Shown: piece after piece, positions 22,814 through 31,774 of the stretch
How positions within the stretch are numbered: the first letter of the stretch is position 1
Layout of the letters: each line of letters begins with the position of its first letter
Assembly (NCBI GenBank): GCA_001179505.1
Contig: CDMY01000661.1
Coordinates: 3,336-35,109 of the forward strand
Reading direction: 5' to 3'
Origin: Vitrella brassicaformis
Taxonomy: Eukaryota > Sar > Vitrellaceae
DNA length: 31,774 nt
The notes under the pieces: model-generated
What the model was told of the DNA's origin: nothing
Databases searched by the model: none
The model's input: the letters and a program-made list of their open reading frames with translations, nothing else
Position numbers and translations under genes: made by a program

Positions 22814-23408
22814 TAGACAGGCAGATGCACAAGACAAACTCCCGACCGAGGGCATGCGCGTGGACGCGCTGTGTGTGTATGTGTGTGTGTTGGCTGAAAT
22901 GTTGCTCGACCACGATGTCCGAGCCGTTCGTTATCGTGAAACGGACTTTTTCTCAACTGATCGCTCTGCTCCAGTTGTAATGATAGTGATTCTGCAATGG
23001 AACGTGCCGCTGGATAAGGCATGAACGAACGAATCACTCTGTCATTCTCTCAAGTCACACAAGCGCGCGTGCGCTTGCATGTCAGTCAAGCAATGAATTC
23101 GAATCAATCAATGATGATCATTGTCATTCATTCATTCAGTGAATCACTGCCGTGATCCTGGCCTGACTGGCCACGAGGTGGGTGGCCATGGGTGTCTCAA
23201 ATCACCCATACGTGGTCACCATAGCGGCGGTGGCTTTATCCGCCCCTCCGCGCCTCCCTCTTCGCCTCTCGCGACGCCCACAGCACTCGCCACTCTCTCG
23301 CGACTAGGGGAACTTGGATCCGAACTTGGATCTTGGATCCTGGATTCTGGGCAGCCCCGGGCTCGCGCCAGCCGTCCCTTTCCCCCCTTGGATCTGCAAC
23401 CAACCACC
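22204..23408. other. Intergenic region between the BTB/TLDc-like copy and the P450
   Basis: About 1.2 kb. The first half belongs to the inverted repeat and includes a (GGAT)n patch near 22528-22540. The second half holds a 35-bp motif repeated at 26961, a perfect GC-rich palindrome at 23060-23077, AT-rich ATGATGATCATT-type sequence near 23110, and then the P450 promoter region. No gene is recognised. Confidence 0.5.
23060..23077. repeat. Perfect 18-bp palindrome
   Basis: CAAGCGC, spacer GCGT, GCGCTTG form a 7-bp stem with a 4-nt loop about 330 bp upstream of the P450 start. It could be a protein-binding site or chance; there is no further support. Confidence 0.4.
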
Positions 23409-24531
23409 ATGCCGGCGACAGCAGATCTCGAGCAGCCATCGTCTCTGCTGCCCCTCCTCGCTGGCGCCACCGCCGGCGTCGTCTGCCTCGTTGGCCTCGA
23501 GGAGGTTCTCCGCCTGCAGCGCAAGAAGCCCGCCAATGCGTCATCGAGCGTCGGTGGCAAGCAAGGTGGGCGACCGGACGTCCTGCGCCAGGTCACGCCA
23601 GAGGAGAAGGACAAGCTGTGCGAGGTGCCCCGTGTGAAGCTCACACCTATGGAGGCATTTGATGCGCTGCGCTCGGGGAAAGACCCGCACCTGTAAGTAG
23701 TTAGTAAGACAGCAAGCAGCGGCCTCGTTCGTATGCATGGATGGCGTTTGTGTGAGTGTCAGGACCGAGAAGTGGCGTGACGAGCTCGACAGCGACGTCT
23801 TCTTTGTGCAGCTGCCCCTCGGCAAGCGCATTTATTTCATCACCGACACGACCTGCTGGGACACACTTATCGGACCCGCCGGCCTCGAGAAATCCCACTT
23901 TCTTCGGCAGCTCGATCTGTTCGGGGAAGGCCAGATGACGCGCACGCGGAGCATCCTCACGCGCAAAACCAGCGGAGAGGGATGGCACGCGATCCGAAAG
24001 GCCCTCGCCCCGGCCTTCTCGTACGTATGCCTTGCGTCCACATTGACAGACAGACAGACAGACAGATGAGGACGCATAATGGGCTGGCTGCATTGGATGT
24101 GCCTGCTTGTTTGGTTTGCTCGTTCAGCAACAAGTGCTTGGTGGCCAAGACGCCCATCTACCACCGAGTGCTGTCTAGCTTCTGCAAGGCCCTCGACGAC
24201 GCTGCCGACAAAGGCATGGTCGTCAACATGCCCGAGTGGGGGCTGCGGTACACCATTGACATGATCGGGGAGGTCGCATACAAGTACCCACACCACACCA
24301 CACCACACCCACACACGCACAGGATCAGCCAACACAGAACGGCTCGGCTCATGTGTCGATGGTCTGTATGTGTGTGTGTCAGTTACAAGTTCCACGCCTT
24401 CGACGACGAGCGCAATGGCGAGGCCAAGGCCCTCCTCCGCGCCATTGACGTGATATTCCGTGAGACCCGTTACTCGAACGTCAACCCATTCCGGTGCGCC
24501 AACCGCCCTGTGTGTGTGTTTGCAGCCGTCA

Positions 24532-24564
<33 letters not shown>

Positions 24565-26193
24565 TGCAGGCCTTACATGGTCTGGTGCAGTGAGGTGCGC
24601 GAGTATTACCAATCCATCCGGCTCTTCCGCGACGTGTGCCGCAAGATATACCGCCAGTTTCTCGACACCCCACCGGACAAACAAGACGTGGGTGGAGTGA
24701 GGCTCAGCGCTCGCTGCGCTGACAATCGCACGCAGCAGAGTGTCTTCGATGGTGTGGTTGGTGTGTGGCCAGGCCACGTCGATCATCTCGTATATCCACA
24801 ACAATCCTGGCTACCAGTGTGAGTTCGAGAAGCTCTGCGATATCTACAACCTCCTCTGGGCCGGGTAAGTGGGTGGGCACCACACACACACATGCACTCG
24901 AATGAATGCATCCACTATGGTGCCGTCGTGTGTGTGTGTGTGTGTGTCTGTCCCATCCATCCATCCATCCATCTAGGCACGACACGACTGGCTACACAAT
25001 CTCTTGGGCTGTCTATCACTTGTCCAGCAATCCCCGTGTCCTCAAGAAACTCCAACAGGTAGCTCAGAGCACACACACACTCACACACAACACGACGGGG
25101 CAGGCAGACAGAGCGACCCCTGCAAGCAAGATGAGATGCAGGCGGCAGGCCTTGATGCGCTCGTTCGTGTGTGTGTGTGTGGAGTACAGGAGCTGGATGC
25201 GGCCACGTTTGCGGAGGAGCTTCCCTCGTACGACGAGCTGAACCACCTGCCCTACTTCAACGCCTGTGTCAAAGAAATCATGCGCATGTCAGCAACCAAC
25301 CACAAAACACACCGAGATCGATCCATCCCTAATCTCTTGTTTGTGTGTGTGTGTGTGTGTGCAGCTCTCCCGTCGTGAGCAACGGCACCCGACGGCAGAC
25401 AGAGAGCGGCTTCAAGGTCACCTCTCGTGGCGTGGACTACTGGATCCCGGGCGGCTATCAGATGCTCGCACCGTTGTTCGCCCGCGTCAGGGACGACCGA
25501 ATGTATGCCAGCGACCGGGGGAGCAGACACACGACACGCATCAAGGGAACAAGTGCTTTGTCCACTGCCTTCTTGTCGTCTGTGTCTGTGTGTGTGTGTG
25601 TGTGTGTAATGGCCTTAGTTGGGGCGATGGCAAGGTGTTTCGACCGGAGCGATGGCTTGAGGCCTCCGAGGAGCAGCTGACGGTCTACAACAAGCTGTTC
25701 CAGCCCTTCAGCATCGCCCCAAGATCTTGGTGAGTAAGAGCGTGCGACGGTCCAACACATTACATCAGATCAGATCACACCTCTCTGGCTGGCCTGACTT
25801 GGCTGGCACTCTCTCGTCCGTCGGTTTGTTTGTGCAATGCAGCATTGCCCAACACTTGGCGCTGATTGAGGTAACTCCGCACAGCTGCAGGGGGGACAAT
25901 CGCTGCACACAGACAGAACGAAATGGTAGCGGTGTGGTGTGTGGTCTCCCTCTCTCTGGGGCTCTTCAGGTTCGCATGACAATCGCGGCCCTGTTCAAGG
26001 GTTATGAGTTCGAGATCACGACAGAGCCGGAGTTTTTCTACTCGATCACGTGACTGACTGACTCGCACACACATACACACCACAAATGGCCTGCCATTCC
26101 TTCCCGCGTGTTGTGTGTCCTTCCTCGTGTCGTGTCTGTGTGTGCAGCTACAAGCCCAGAGGCCTTATGGTCAAGCCCATCAAGCGGTCATGA
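23409..26193 (+). CDS. Cytochrome P450 monooxygenase, 13 exons
   Basis: Haem-thiolate monooxygenase. Exons: 23409-23692, 23763-24020, 24128-24283, 24383-24493, 24570-24687, 24773-24864, 24977-25058, 25190-25287, 25365-25502, 25619-25729, 25843-25870, 25970-26049, 26148-26193; all GT-AG with matching phases, 533 aa, normal length. An N-terminal hydrophobic segment (LLPLLAGATAGVVCLVGL) suggests an ER-type anchor. Landmarks are WHAIRKALAPAFS (C-helix WxxxR), AGHDTTG in helix I at 339-345, the ExxR pair Glu396/Arg399, FRPERW, and the haem loop FSIAPRSCIAQ with Cys483. In that loop both consensus glycines of FxxGxRxCxG are Ala (479, 485). The AGxDTT and PERW pattern suits the large eukaryotic CYP3/4/CYP97-like group. 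The substrate is unknown; a carotenoid or fatty-acid role is only a guess. Confidence 0.94.
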
Positions 26194-27190
26194 TCCGGCA
26201 CAAACCCACACAGGCAGAAGGTTGCAGACAGACAGATGAGAGATTGGTTTTTCTACCAAATGTCGACCTACCTGTGTCGCTGTGCATGCTGTAGTTTTCG
26301 ATTGCTGCGATCCTCTCTCTGTTGTGTTGGTGTTCCGTGTGCCCTTTTTGCCCTTTTCGTGGACCGATCGAATCGCTGACCACTTCTTATTTTTGTGTCG
26401 GTCGTCTCGCTCATCAACCAATCAATGTGCAGGCCCTCTTTTTGGGCCATCCATCCATTTTATCGCCGTGTGCGCGTAGCGGGTGCGTGTGAGGGGATGT
26501 GTGATGTGTCCACGGCTGGTTTGTAGTTTTTCCTCTCATCAATCAATCAGTGTGCGTGAGCGCGATGAACGAATGTCGTTTTTGTCTCTCGCCATCCGTC
26601 GTGTGTGTCGATCTAAACATATATTGACCGTCCGGTTGACTTCTCTCTCCGTCAATCGTTGCCTGCGGTGCCTGCTGAATCTCTCTCTCTCTCTCTGTGT
26701 GTGTGTCTGTCTGTGTGAGCCTGTCTGTGTGTGTGAGGGTGCGGGTGTTTTTTGCCATCTCAAGTGTCGCCCTGGCTGGTCAATCAGAGCAGCGGCACTC
26801 CTGCTGTGGGTGGGGGAGCGACTGGAAAAGGTCAGGGACTTCCTGTGGCTCCGACAGATCGATGGCCTGTCAATGTGACAGAGAGAGTGAGTGCATCTTG
26901 GTGCTGGGATGTCTATGGCCCGAAGTGCATCGTTGCATGAGAGCGAGGTGTGTGTGTGTATGTTGGCTGAAATGCTGCCCGACCACGATGTCCGAACCTT
27001 CCGCAAATTTAAGATGACTGCGAGAACTGCTGCGTCTCAACAAGACAAGTCATGATGTCATGATGCACTGACGGAATCGAGTAGATGTAGCCATAGCCCC
27101 ATTGAATGAAGACATGCACGGCCATCAATTCTTTCGTCAACCGCGCACCCCTCCTCGGCTCACTGCACTCACCCCGCAACACATCCATGT
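26194..27190. other. Convergent intergenic region, P450 / RNB exonuclease
   Basis: About 1 kb between two stop codons on opposite strands. It has T-rich sequence at 26340-26400, a (CT)n(TG)n tract near 26681-26745 and the second copy of the 35-bp motif near 26961-26996. No coding pattern with family resemblance was found; it should hold both 3' UTRs. Confidence 0.5.
26961..26996 (+). repeat. Second copy of a ~35-bp intergenic motif
   Basis: TGTTGGCTGAAATG, then TGCCCGACCACGATGTCCGA-type sequence, also present at about 22888-22923 with two substitutions. Both copies are preceded by a short TG run. The two flanks otherwise differ. Confidence 0.75.
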
Positions 27191-30100
27191 CTATCGTGCC
27201 CTCATGTCAACATCGTCTTGTGTCAGTGGCCTCGGTCCGTCCTGGTCTGAGGGCACAAGAGCCCGTTTGAGCTGCCGCAGCTGCAGGAGTGAGACGTATG
27301 ACCTCAGCGGCCGCGTGGCGAATCGCCGCTGCCGCTCCTGCTTGCCGCCTGTAACGCCCCTCCACGGCTCCAACTCAGACCTGATAACATGACACGACGC
27401 ATAAGGCACCGCACGGGGGGCGGCCGGTCATTGACACCAGCCTTGATTGATGTCGTTCTTACGTCGGCAGAAACAGGCCCTTATCTGTGGGGGGACGCAC
27501 AAACACACGGAGAGGAGAGGCCCACATTATGAGACACCACCAGCTTTTCGCTGCCCGCTCTGTGTTTGCGCCTCCTCTCTCTTCCTCCCCCCCAGCGGTG
27601 CACCCACGTACCTTTGACGAATGCCCTGCTCTTCTCGCTGAACCGCAGCAAAGCCCTCCCGACCATCTGCTGCGCCATCCTCTCGCCATCGCTGCCGCCC
27701 AGGTCCATGCCCAGCTCACCCGCCACTGCCGCCACATCGTCCACATCATATGCGCGCGCGAAGGTGACGGGTGTGATGGGGCCGATGACGGCGGGGAAGA
27801 CCGCACCCTCGCGCAGGGACGCACCTATCACTGCACAAACAACCGGACAGGCAGCCCGATGGAAAGATGGCTGCACTCGAGCAGCTGCCGAGCGGCATGA
27901 TGCGTACGTACCAGGGTTGATGGGCGGTCTGCCGGTCTTGTCGACGGCAGCGTGGCTTTGCAGGGCCGCCTCCTGAGGAATGAAGGAAGACAGCATGGCA
28001 TATGATGTGTTGGTTGTGAGCAGCCATGCCATGGCATGCTGTGTCTTTGTGCGTATACTGACTGAACACATACCCGCAGGAGTGAGTTTGGCAGCATGTG
28101 GATCTGACGCAGGAAGGAGATACACACATGGCATACACGAGACGGACGGACGGACAGACAGACACACGCAGCCCAGCCCCTCGTGCACAAGCAGATCTGC
28201 CCACCCACCCCGCCCATCCCCGCGCTCACCGATAGCTGCGAGTTGAAGTATATCTGAAAGCCCACACACGTACAAACACAGACAAATGGGAGGGAGATAT
28301 ACATATATATATATCACAATGAACGAAGGACTCTATCTATGCATCGCATCAAACGACTGCAGGCAGCCCTCTGCCCACCGTACCGTCTTGAGTCGTCTCC
28401 TGGCCAGCAGATCCAGCTCGGATCCGTGTACGATGAACCGATCGGGGTCGCATATGAAGACCAACACATCTCTGGTGGCAGGGTCGATAGCCACACAGTC
28501 GTCATAGAAGCTGGCTCGCTGCGAATCGACCGCGTAACACCTGGATGGGTGACACGGCAACACAACACAGACACAGACACAGAACCACCGCAGCGCACAT
28601 AAGGCAAGCCCAAATCAGGGAGAGAGAGCCCTCACCTGAGATGGCGATAGTCGCGGCATCGCAATGGGGGCGCAGATGGGCCGTCAGTGTCTGCCTTTCC
28701 ATCCATTAAGCCGAAGTTCTCCAGTGGCACGTCCACCATCCCATCTCTGACCGTCGGCTGCCCCTCATACCACCTCGCCCACAGGTCCCGCTGCCTCTCG
28801 ATGGCCGCCCTCATCTCATGCATCACTTCGTCGGACAGGAACCGCGCAGAGAGGCGCTTCCGTGACTCGGGCGACTGGGTGCCTGCGTCTGTGTCTGTGT
28901 CCGTCTTGTCGGCATCAGCATCAGGGATCCACCAGCCGGCCATTTCCAGGACATCGACGCCCCCTGCTGCTGTCACTGGCTTCTTGAGGCGCTTCAGCAG
29001 CTCCCGCACCTTAAATGGCGCCCCTGCAGACATCCACAGACAGAGGATGATTCCTCCCCAGAGTATGTCTTCCGGCTTTCTCACCTTGCTTTGCTGCGGG
29101 AGTCGTTTCTTCGGCAGCTGTGTCATCATCGTCACTTCCATTTGCCGCGCCATTGGCAATGACAAACAGCTCCAGCTGACGGAGCAGCGCCAAAACAGCG
29201 GGGTCGCTCGGAAGAGTTGACGACCCACTGCCTGTGCCGCTGCTCTCGGCTTCCTGACACGACCGAACATAGCTGACGGCCGCCTGTACCTCCCGGATGG
29301 CGGCCGTCGCCTCGTCAAGCGCCTTCCAGCCACCGATATAAACCGTCGTCACATTGCCCTCTTCGGACACGATCAAGCGTGACGCCACTCGCCGGAACGT
29401 GTGTGGCTCCCGCTGCACCATCATTGCTGTGGCCACGCGGAGAGCGCAGAGGGAGGTGGTGTCACCCACTGTGTCGATGGGGGAATGCCAGATGAGCCCG
29501 GCCAGCTCACTGGACGTCAGGCGCTTGGCTTCAGGTCTGCCGATGGATGGGTTGCGGAAGAGCCGGCGCCACACGGTCGAGAGAGTCCACTCCGGTGCGA
29601 GGCTGCCCATCAGCTGCGACGCCTTCCGGTGAATGCTGGCCCAGTCGACCGCACCAGGGACATCCGACCAGCAGTCGGAGATCTGACCCACGTCAATCAC
29701 CCTCCTCTCGATAGAGGCCGCGTCGTCTCGGTCGCTCCCCTCTTCAACAAGGGGCACGTCCACGACCACCGCCAGCGATCGAGTCGAGTTGCGGAGCTCT
29801 GCAATGGTGCCGAAGGCCACAGATCTGTTGTCGTAGAACTCTATAGTGAGGCCAGGGCGCAGCTGGACGGCCTTGTGTTGGGTGTCGGCAGGCAGGTTGG
29901 GCAGTGGCTGCAGCGCCATCCTCTCCAGCTCGTGGCGTGACCGCAGAGGGAAGCCGCGGAAGCCCTCAATAGTGGCCACACTCGATGACGATGATGTTGA
30001 TGTACTGCTGTACGGTGTTGTTGGTATCGGCTGTTCTCGTGTGGCGTTTCGCCGATGGTCAACAGGTGCAGCCTCGGCACTGGCATCGTCTGCTGCTGTG

Positions 30101-30408
30101 TTGGTGGATGCCTGAGGCTCCTCGCCGAGCCACACAATGCGCTTCAAGCGGTGTTGTCTGCGAGGCCTCCTCGTCTTGAGCTGAAGTAGAGACGATGTGC
30201 CTGCGCTGGGTGGCGCCTGCGGTGGCTGATCTTGCATGCGGACAGTGGTCGGCCGCCGTCTGTCGAGCACTCGCCAGGTCTGCGGCCTCAGCGGGGATGG
30301 TCGATGGTTGAATGTGCAGAATCCACACGAAGCTGGCTGGGCGCCGAAGAGCATCGGAGATCCAGCAGAAGTCGACACATCAACCATCATCTCCATCCCC
30401 AGCGCCAT
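27191..30408 (-). CDS. RNB-domain (RNase II/R-like) 3'-5' exoribonuclease, divergent
   Basis: Exons: 30408-29085, 29023-28636, 28540-28384, 28253-28230, 28103-28074, 27972-27912, 27839-27612, 27484-27463, 27380-27191; all GT-AG, all phases match, 807 aa. ATG 30408 is the first after an in-frame TGA and has a strong context (GCTGCCATGG). RNase II-family enzymes degrade RNA from the 3' end with two metal ions. The N-terminal ~440 residues are weakly conserved, with a Ser/Thr-rich linker. The RNB core has CYAVDS, FYDDCVAIDP, VLVFICDPDRFIVHGSELDL, LARRR, IHMLPNSLL and late ATRPLRSYVSLLQLRQLK. Of the four metal-binding Asp, three remain (576, 584, 585) and the second is Phe582. The catalytic Arg after TxPL is kept (Arg771). 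The protein stops ~35 residues after this motif, so no S1 domain is seen. Organelle targeting is not evident. Confidence 0.85.
28230..28253 (-). other. 24-nt microexon of the RNB gene
   Basis: Encodes IYFNSQLS in phase 0, between ...RRRLKT and IHMLPNSLL. The neighbouring exon is 30 nt and a later one (27484-27463) is 22 nt. All three have clean GT-AG flanks and are needed to keep the RNB motif order. Confidence 0.75.
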
Positions 30409-30941
30409 GGCAGCCACAGATCTCCGGACTCAAGCCAGGACACCCTCAGCGCTCAAGGAATCCCTGACGATCGTTCTTCGTTGAGCCAGCTGCTGCACCA
30501 GGCCGCATCACTGGGCTAAGAGGCGCCAAGGGACGTGCCAAGGGAGGAACAGCCGTCCAGAAGTATAAGTTCGCAAAAAGCCGATGCCGATCAGGAAGCT
30601 TTTCGTTACAGGCTGGTGTTGGATGATGGATGTTTAGGATGGTGGTGGCTGCATGTGCCATAGTGCATCAAGGTCTGCAGAGAGCAATGATTCATACATA
30701 GCTCATTTCTGGCGGACAGACCTGGTCAGCACAGAGGAAATGGCCTCGCCGACACGTTCGCCGACGTGACATGACGAGAAAACGTCCATTCATCCATCGA
30801 AGCGGATGGGTTTGGTCTTTGCGTGTCGGGTCGTTGTTTGTGCGGGCGGATCAGGCACTCATGGCGACATGCACCCAATTCACTCAAGGCATGCACATCA
30901 TAGAGTCACTCAGTCTGTGTATCCCCCCCTCCCTCCCTCTC
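30409..30941. promoter_or_regulatory. Upstream region of the RNB gene
   Basis: About 530 bp between the RNB start codon and the fused gene-tail fragment. It should contain the RNB promoter and 5' UTR. No TATA box or repeat stands out apart from a CT-rich stretch at 30923-30943 next to the fragment. Confidence 0.4.
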
Positions 30942-31037
30942 TCAGGCTAGCTTGAACACCTCGATCTCATCTAGCTCGAAGTGGAAACGCAACTCAGACA
31001 CAGCCCGATAGAATTGCACGGCAGTCTGCCTCTCCCA
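30942..31037 (-). pseudogene. Orphan 3' tail of another BTB/TLDc-like gene
   Basis: 32 codons including TGA, beginning WERQ and ending FHFELDEIEVFKLA. This matches the last residues of the BTB/TLDc-like genes (WERQ ... FQFELDEMEVLKLS) but differs at many positions, so it comes from a diverged family member. At 31037/31038 it joins abruptly to sequence that in the left arm of the inverted repeat is plain 3' flank. No exon for the rest of the gene is visible upstream of it. Confidence 0.72.
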
Positions 31038-31774
31038 CGCCGTGCCGTGCCGTGAGTGTACCTCAATGGCTGCCTGCCAGCATGTGGCCTGTCTACTTCG
31101 TGCAAGAGGCAGCCGAAATACCAACCACAAAACGCCTTTGCGCTATCCCAAGTGATGCCTGGCCATCCATCGCGCCCGCACGTCACTTCACACTTCCAAT
31201 TAGTCGGTGAGTCGATGCCACGTGAGGGTGACATCGCCATGTCAAGCATATCTGTATGTGTGTATCAACAGGGGCCAAACCCAGACCACCACATCCATCC
31301 ATCCATCCATCCATCCAGAGACTAAACTCCTGCCTCCAGCCCCTCCCTGTACGCGACGCAACACGTGCAGCTACCATCGATGAGAAAAACCCACGCAGCT
31401 ACACAGGTACCAAATACCCGCCCAGCTCAAGCCAAACGTGCAGCCGGAGCAACTTATTATTTAGCTGGCACTAAAAGTTTTAGATTCCTCACCGCATGGG
31501 GGGAACTATGCTATAAAATGCTTTGCAAAGCAAAGCAAGCCTTGCTAAAGAGCAACAGAATCAAAAACTACCTACGTAATGTTACATTGCACCGAAATTA
31601 CAGCCCGCCCCCGGCTACCTAGCGCTCCCCTCCCTCCTTCCTCCCTCTCTCAGCTCAGCTTGAACACCTCGATCTCATCTAGCTCGAACTGGAAACCCAA
31701 CTCAGACACAGGCAGAAACCGCCTAGCCTCCTGCCTCTCCCACTCCCCCCAGCGGTCATCGCTCTTATGCACAG
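31038..31774 (-). repeat. Inverted repeat, right arm
   Basis: Reverse complement of 22079-22813. Relative to the left arm it has an insertion of ~23 bases with a TTTGCAAAGC-type sequence near 31510-31535, a longer (ATCC)n run near 31292-31317 and lacks ~20 bases near 31050. It runs off the end of the window. Confidence 0.88.
31650..31774 (-). CDS. BTB/TLDc-like gene, third copy, only the last ~41 codons in the window
   Basis: The reverse strand from the right edge reads HKSDDRWGEWERQEARRFL and ends FELDEIEVFKLS with TGA at 31652-31650. It is nearly identical to the end of the two plus-strand copies, with Ile and Phe in place of Met and Leu near the C-terminus. The rest of the gene lies beyond the window, or was lost where the assembler met the repeat. 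Confidence 0.8.
   Translation of the reverse strand, partial: VHKSDDRWGEWERQEARRFLPVSELGFQFELDEIEVFKLS

Noticed and set aside
29401-29940. 179-codon plus-strand frame opposite the RNB gene
   Set aside because: It is a shadow of the long first RNB exon and shows no recognisable motif.
22079-31774. Inverted repeat as terminal repeats of a transposon
   Set aside because: The arms consist of a gene tail and its flank, the enclosed genes are host-type P450 and RNB, and there is no transposase, integrase or target-site duplication.

Overview
This looks like nuclear DNA from a photosynthetic alveolate, most likely a chromerid such as Vitrella brassicaformis. That assignment is inference. It rests on very intron-dense genes with GC-rich exons and introns full of (CA)n, (TG)n, (CT)n and (TCCA)n tracts. 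It also rests on three proteins with bipartite plastid presequences whose predicted mature ends start with Phe, as in red-lineage complex plastids. The window is probably a whole contig: it starts with 17 G, has a 300-N gap, and stops inside a multicopy gene.

Layout, with splice models built by hand from GT/GC-AG sites, phase continuity and family motifs. A minus-strand NCS2 (xanthine/uracil/ascorbate-type) permease runs off the left edge to 2284. A 2-oxoglutarate/Fe(II) oxygenase (+, 2452-3980) starts divergently from it. Two minus-strand genes for plastid-targeted proteins follow: an unrecognised one (5312-4351) and a TspO/MBR-like membrane protein (6809-5723). A 29-exon P2B-type Ca2+-ATPase (+, 7292-13342) comes next. 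After 1.4 kb of simple repeats there is plastid ribosomal protein bL12 (+, 14809-15538), then proteasome ATPase Rpt4 (-, 18277-15931). A BTB/T1-plus-TLDc-like gene (+, 18446-20549) is followed, across the N gap, by a near-identical partial copy (20972-22203). A cytochrome P450 (+, 23409-26193) and an RNB-family (RNase II-like) exoribonuclease (-, 30408-27191) converge on each other. The right end holds an inverted copy of the tail and flank of the BTB/TLDc-like gene, fused to the tail of a further family member.

The genes are not an operon and share no pathway; they are a compact mix of housekeeping, transport and plastid functions. Several sit in divergent pairs with 170-480 bp between start codons: permease/oxygenase, TspO/Ca2+-ATPase and Rpt4/BTB gene.

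The most interesting signal lies in the introns. Many carry a (CA)n or (GA)n tract just after the donor and a complementary (TG)n or (CT)n tract just before the acceptor, always in the sense orientation of the gene. Such introns could fold into a hairpin that brings the two splice sites together. The second point of interest is the recent, mosaic amplification of the BTB/TLDc-like family, in tandem and in inverted orientation, at the gap and at the contig end.
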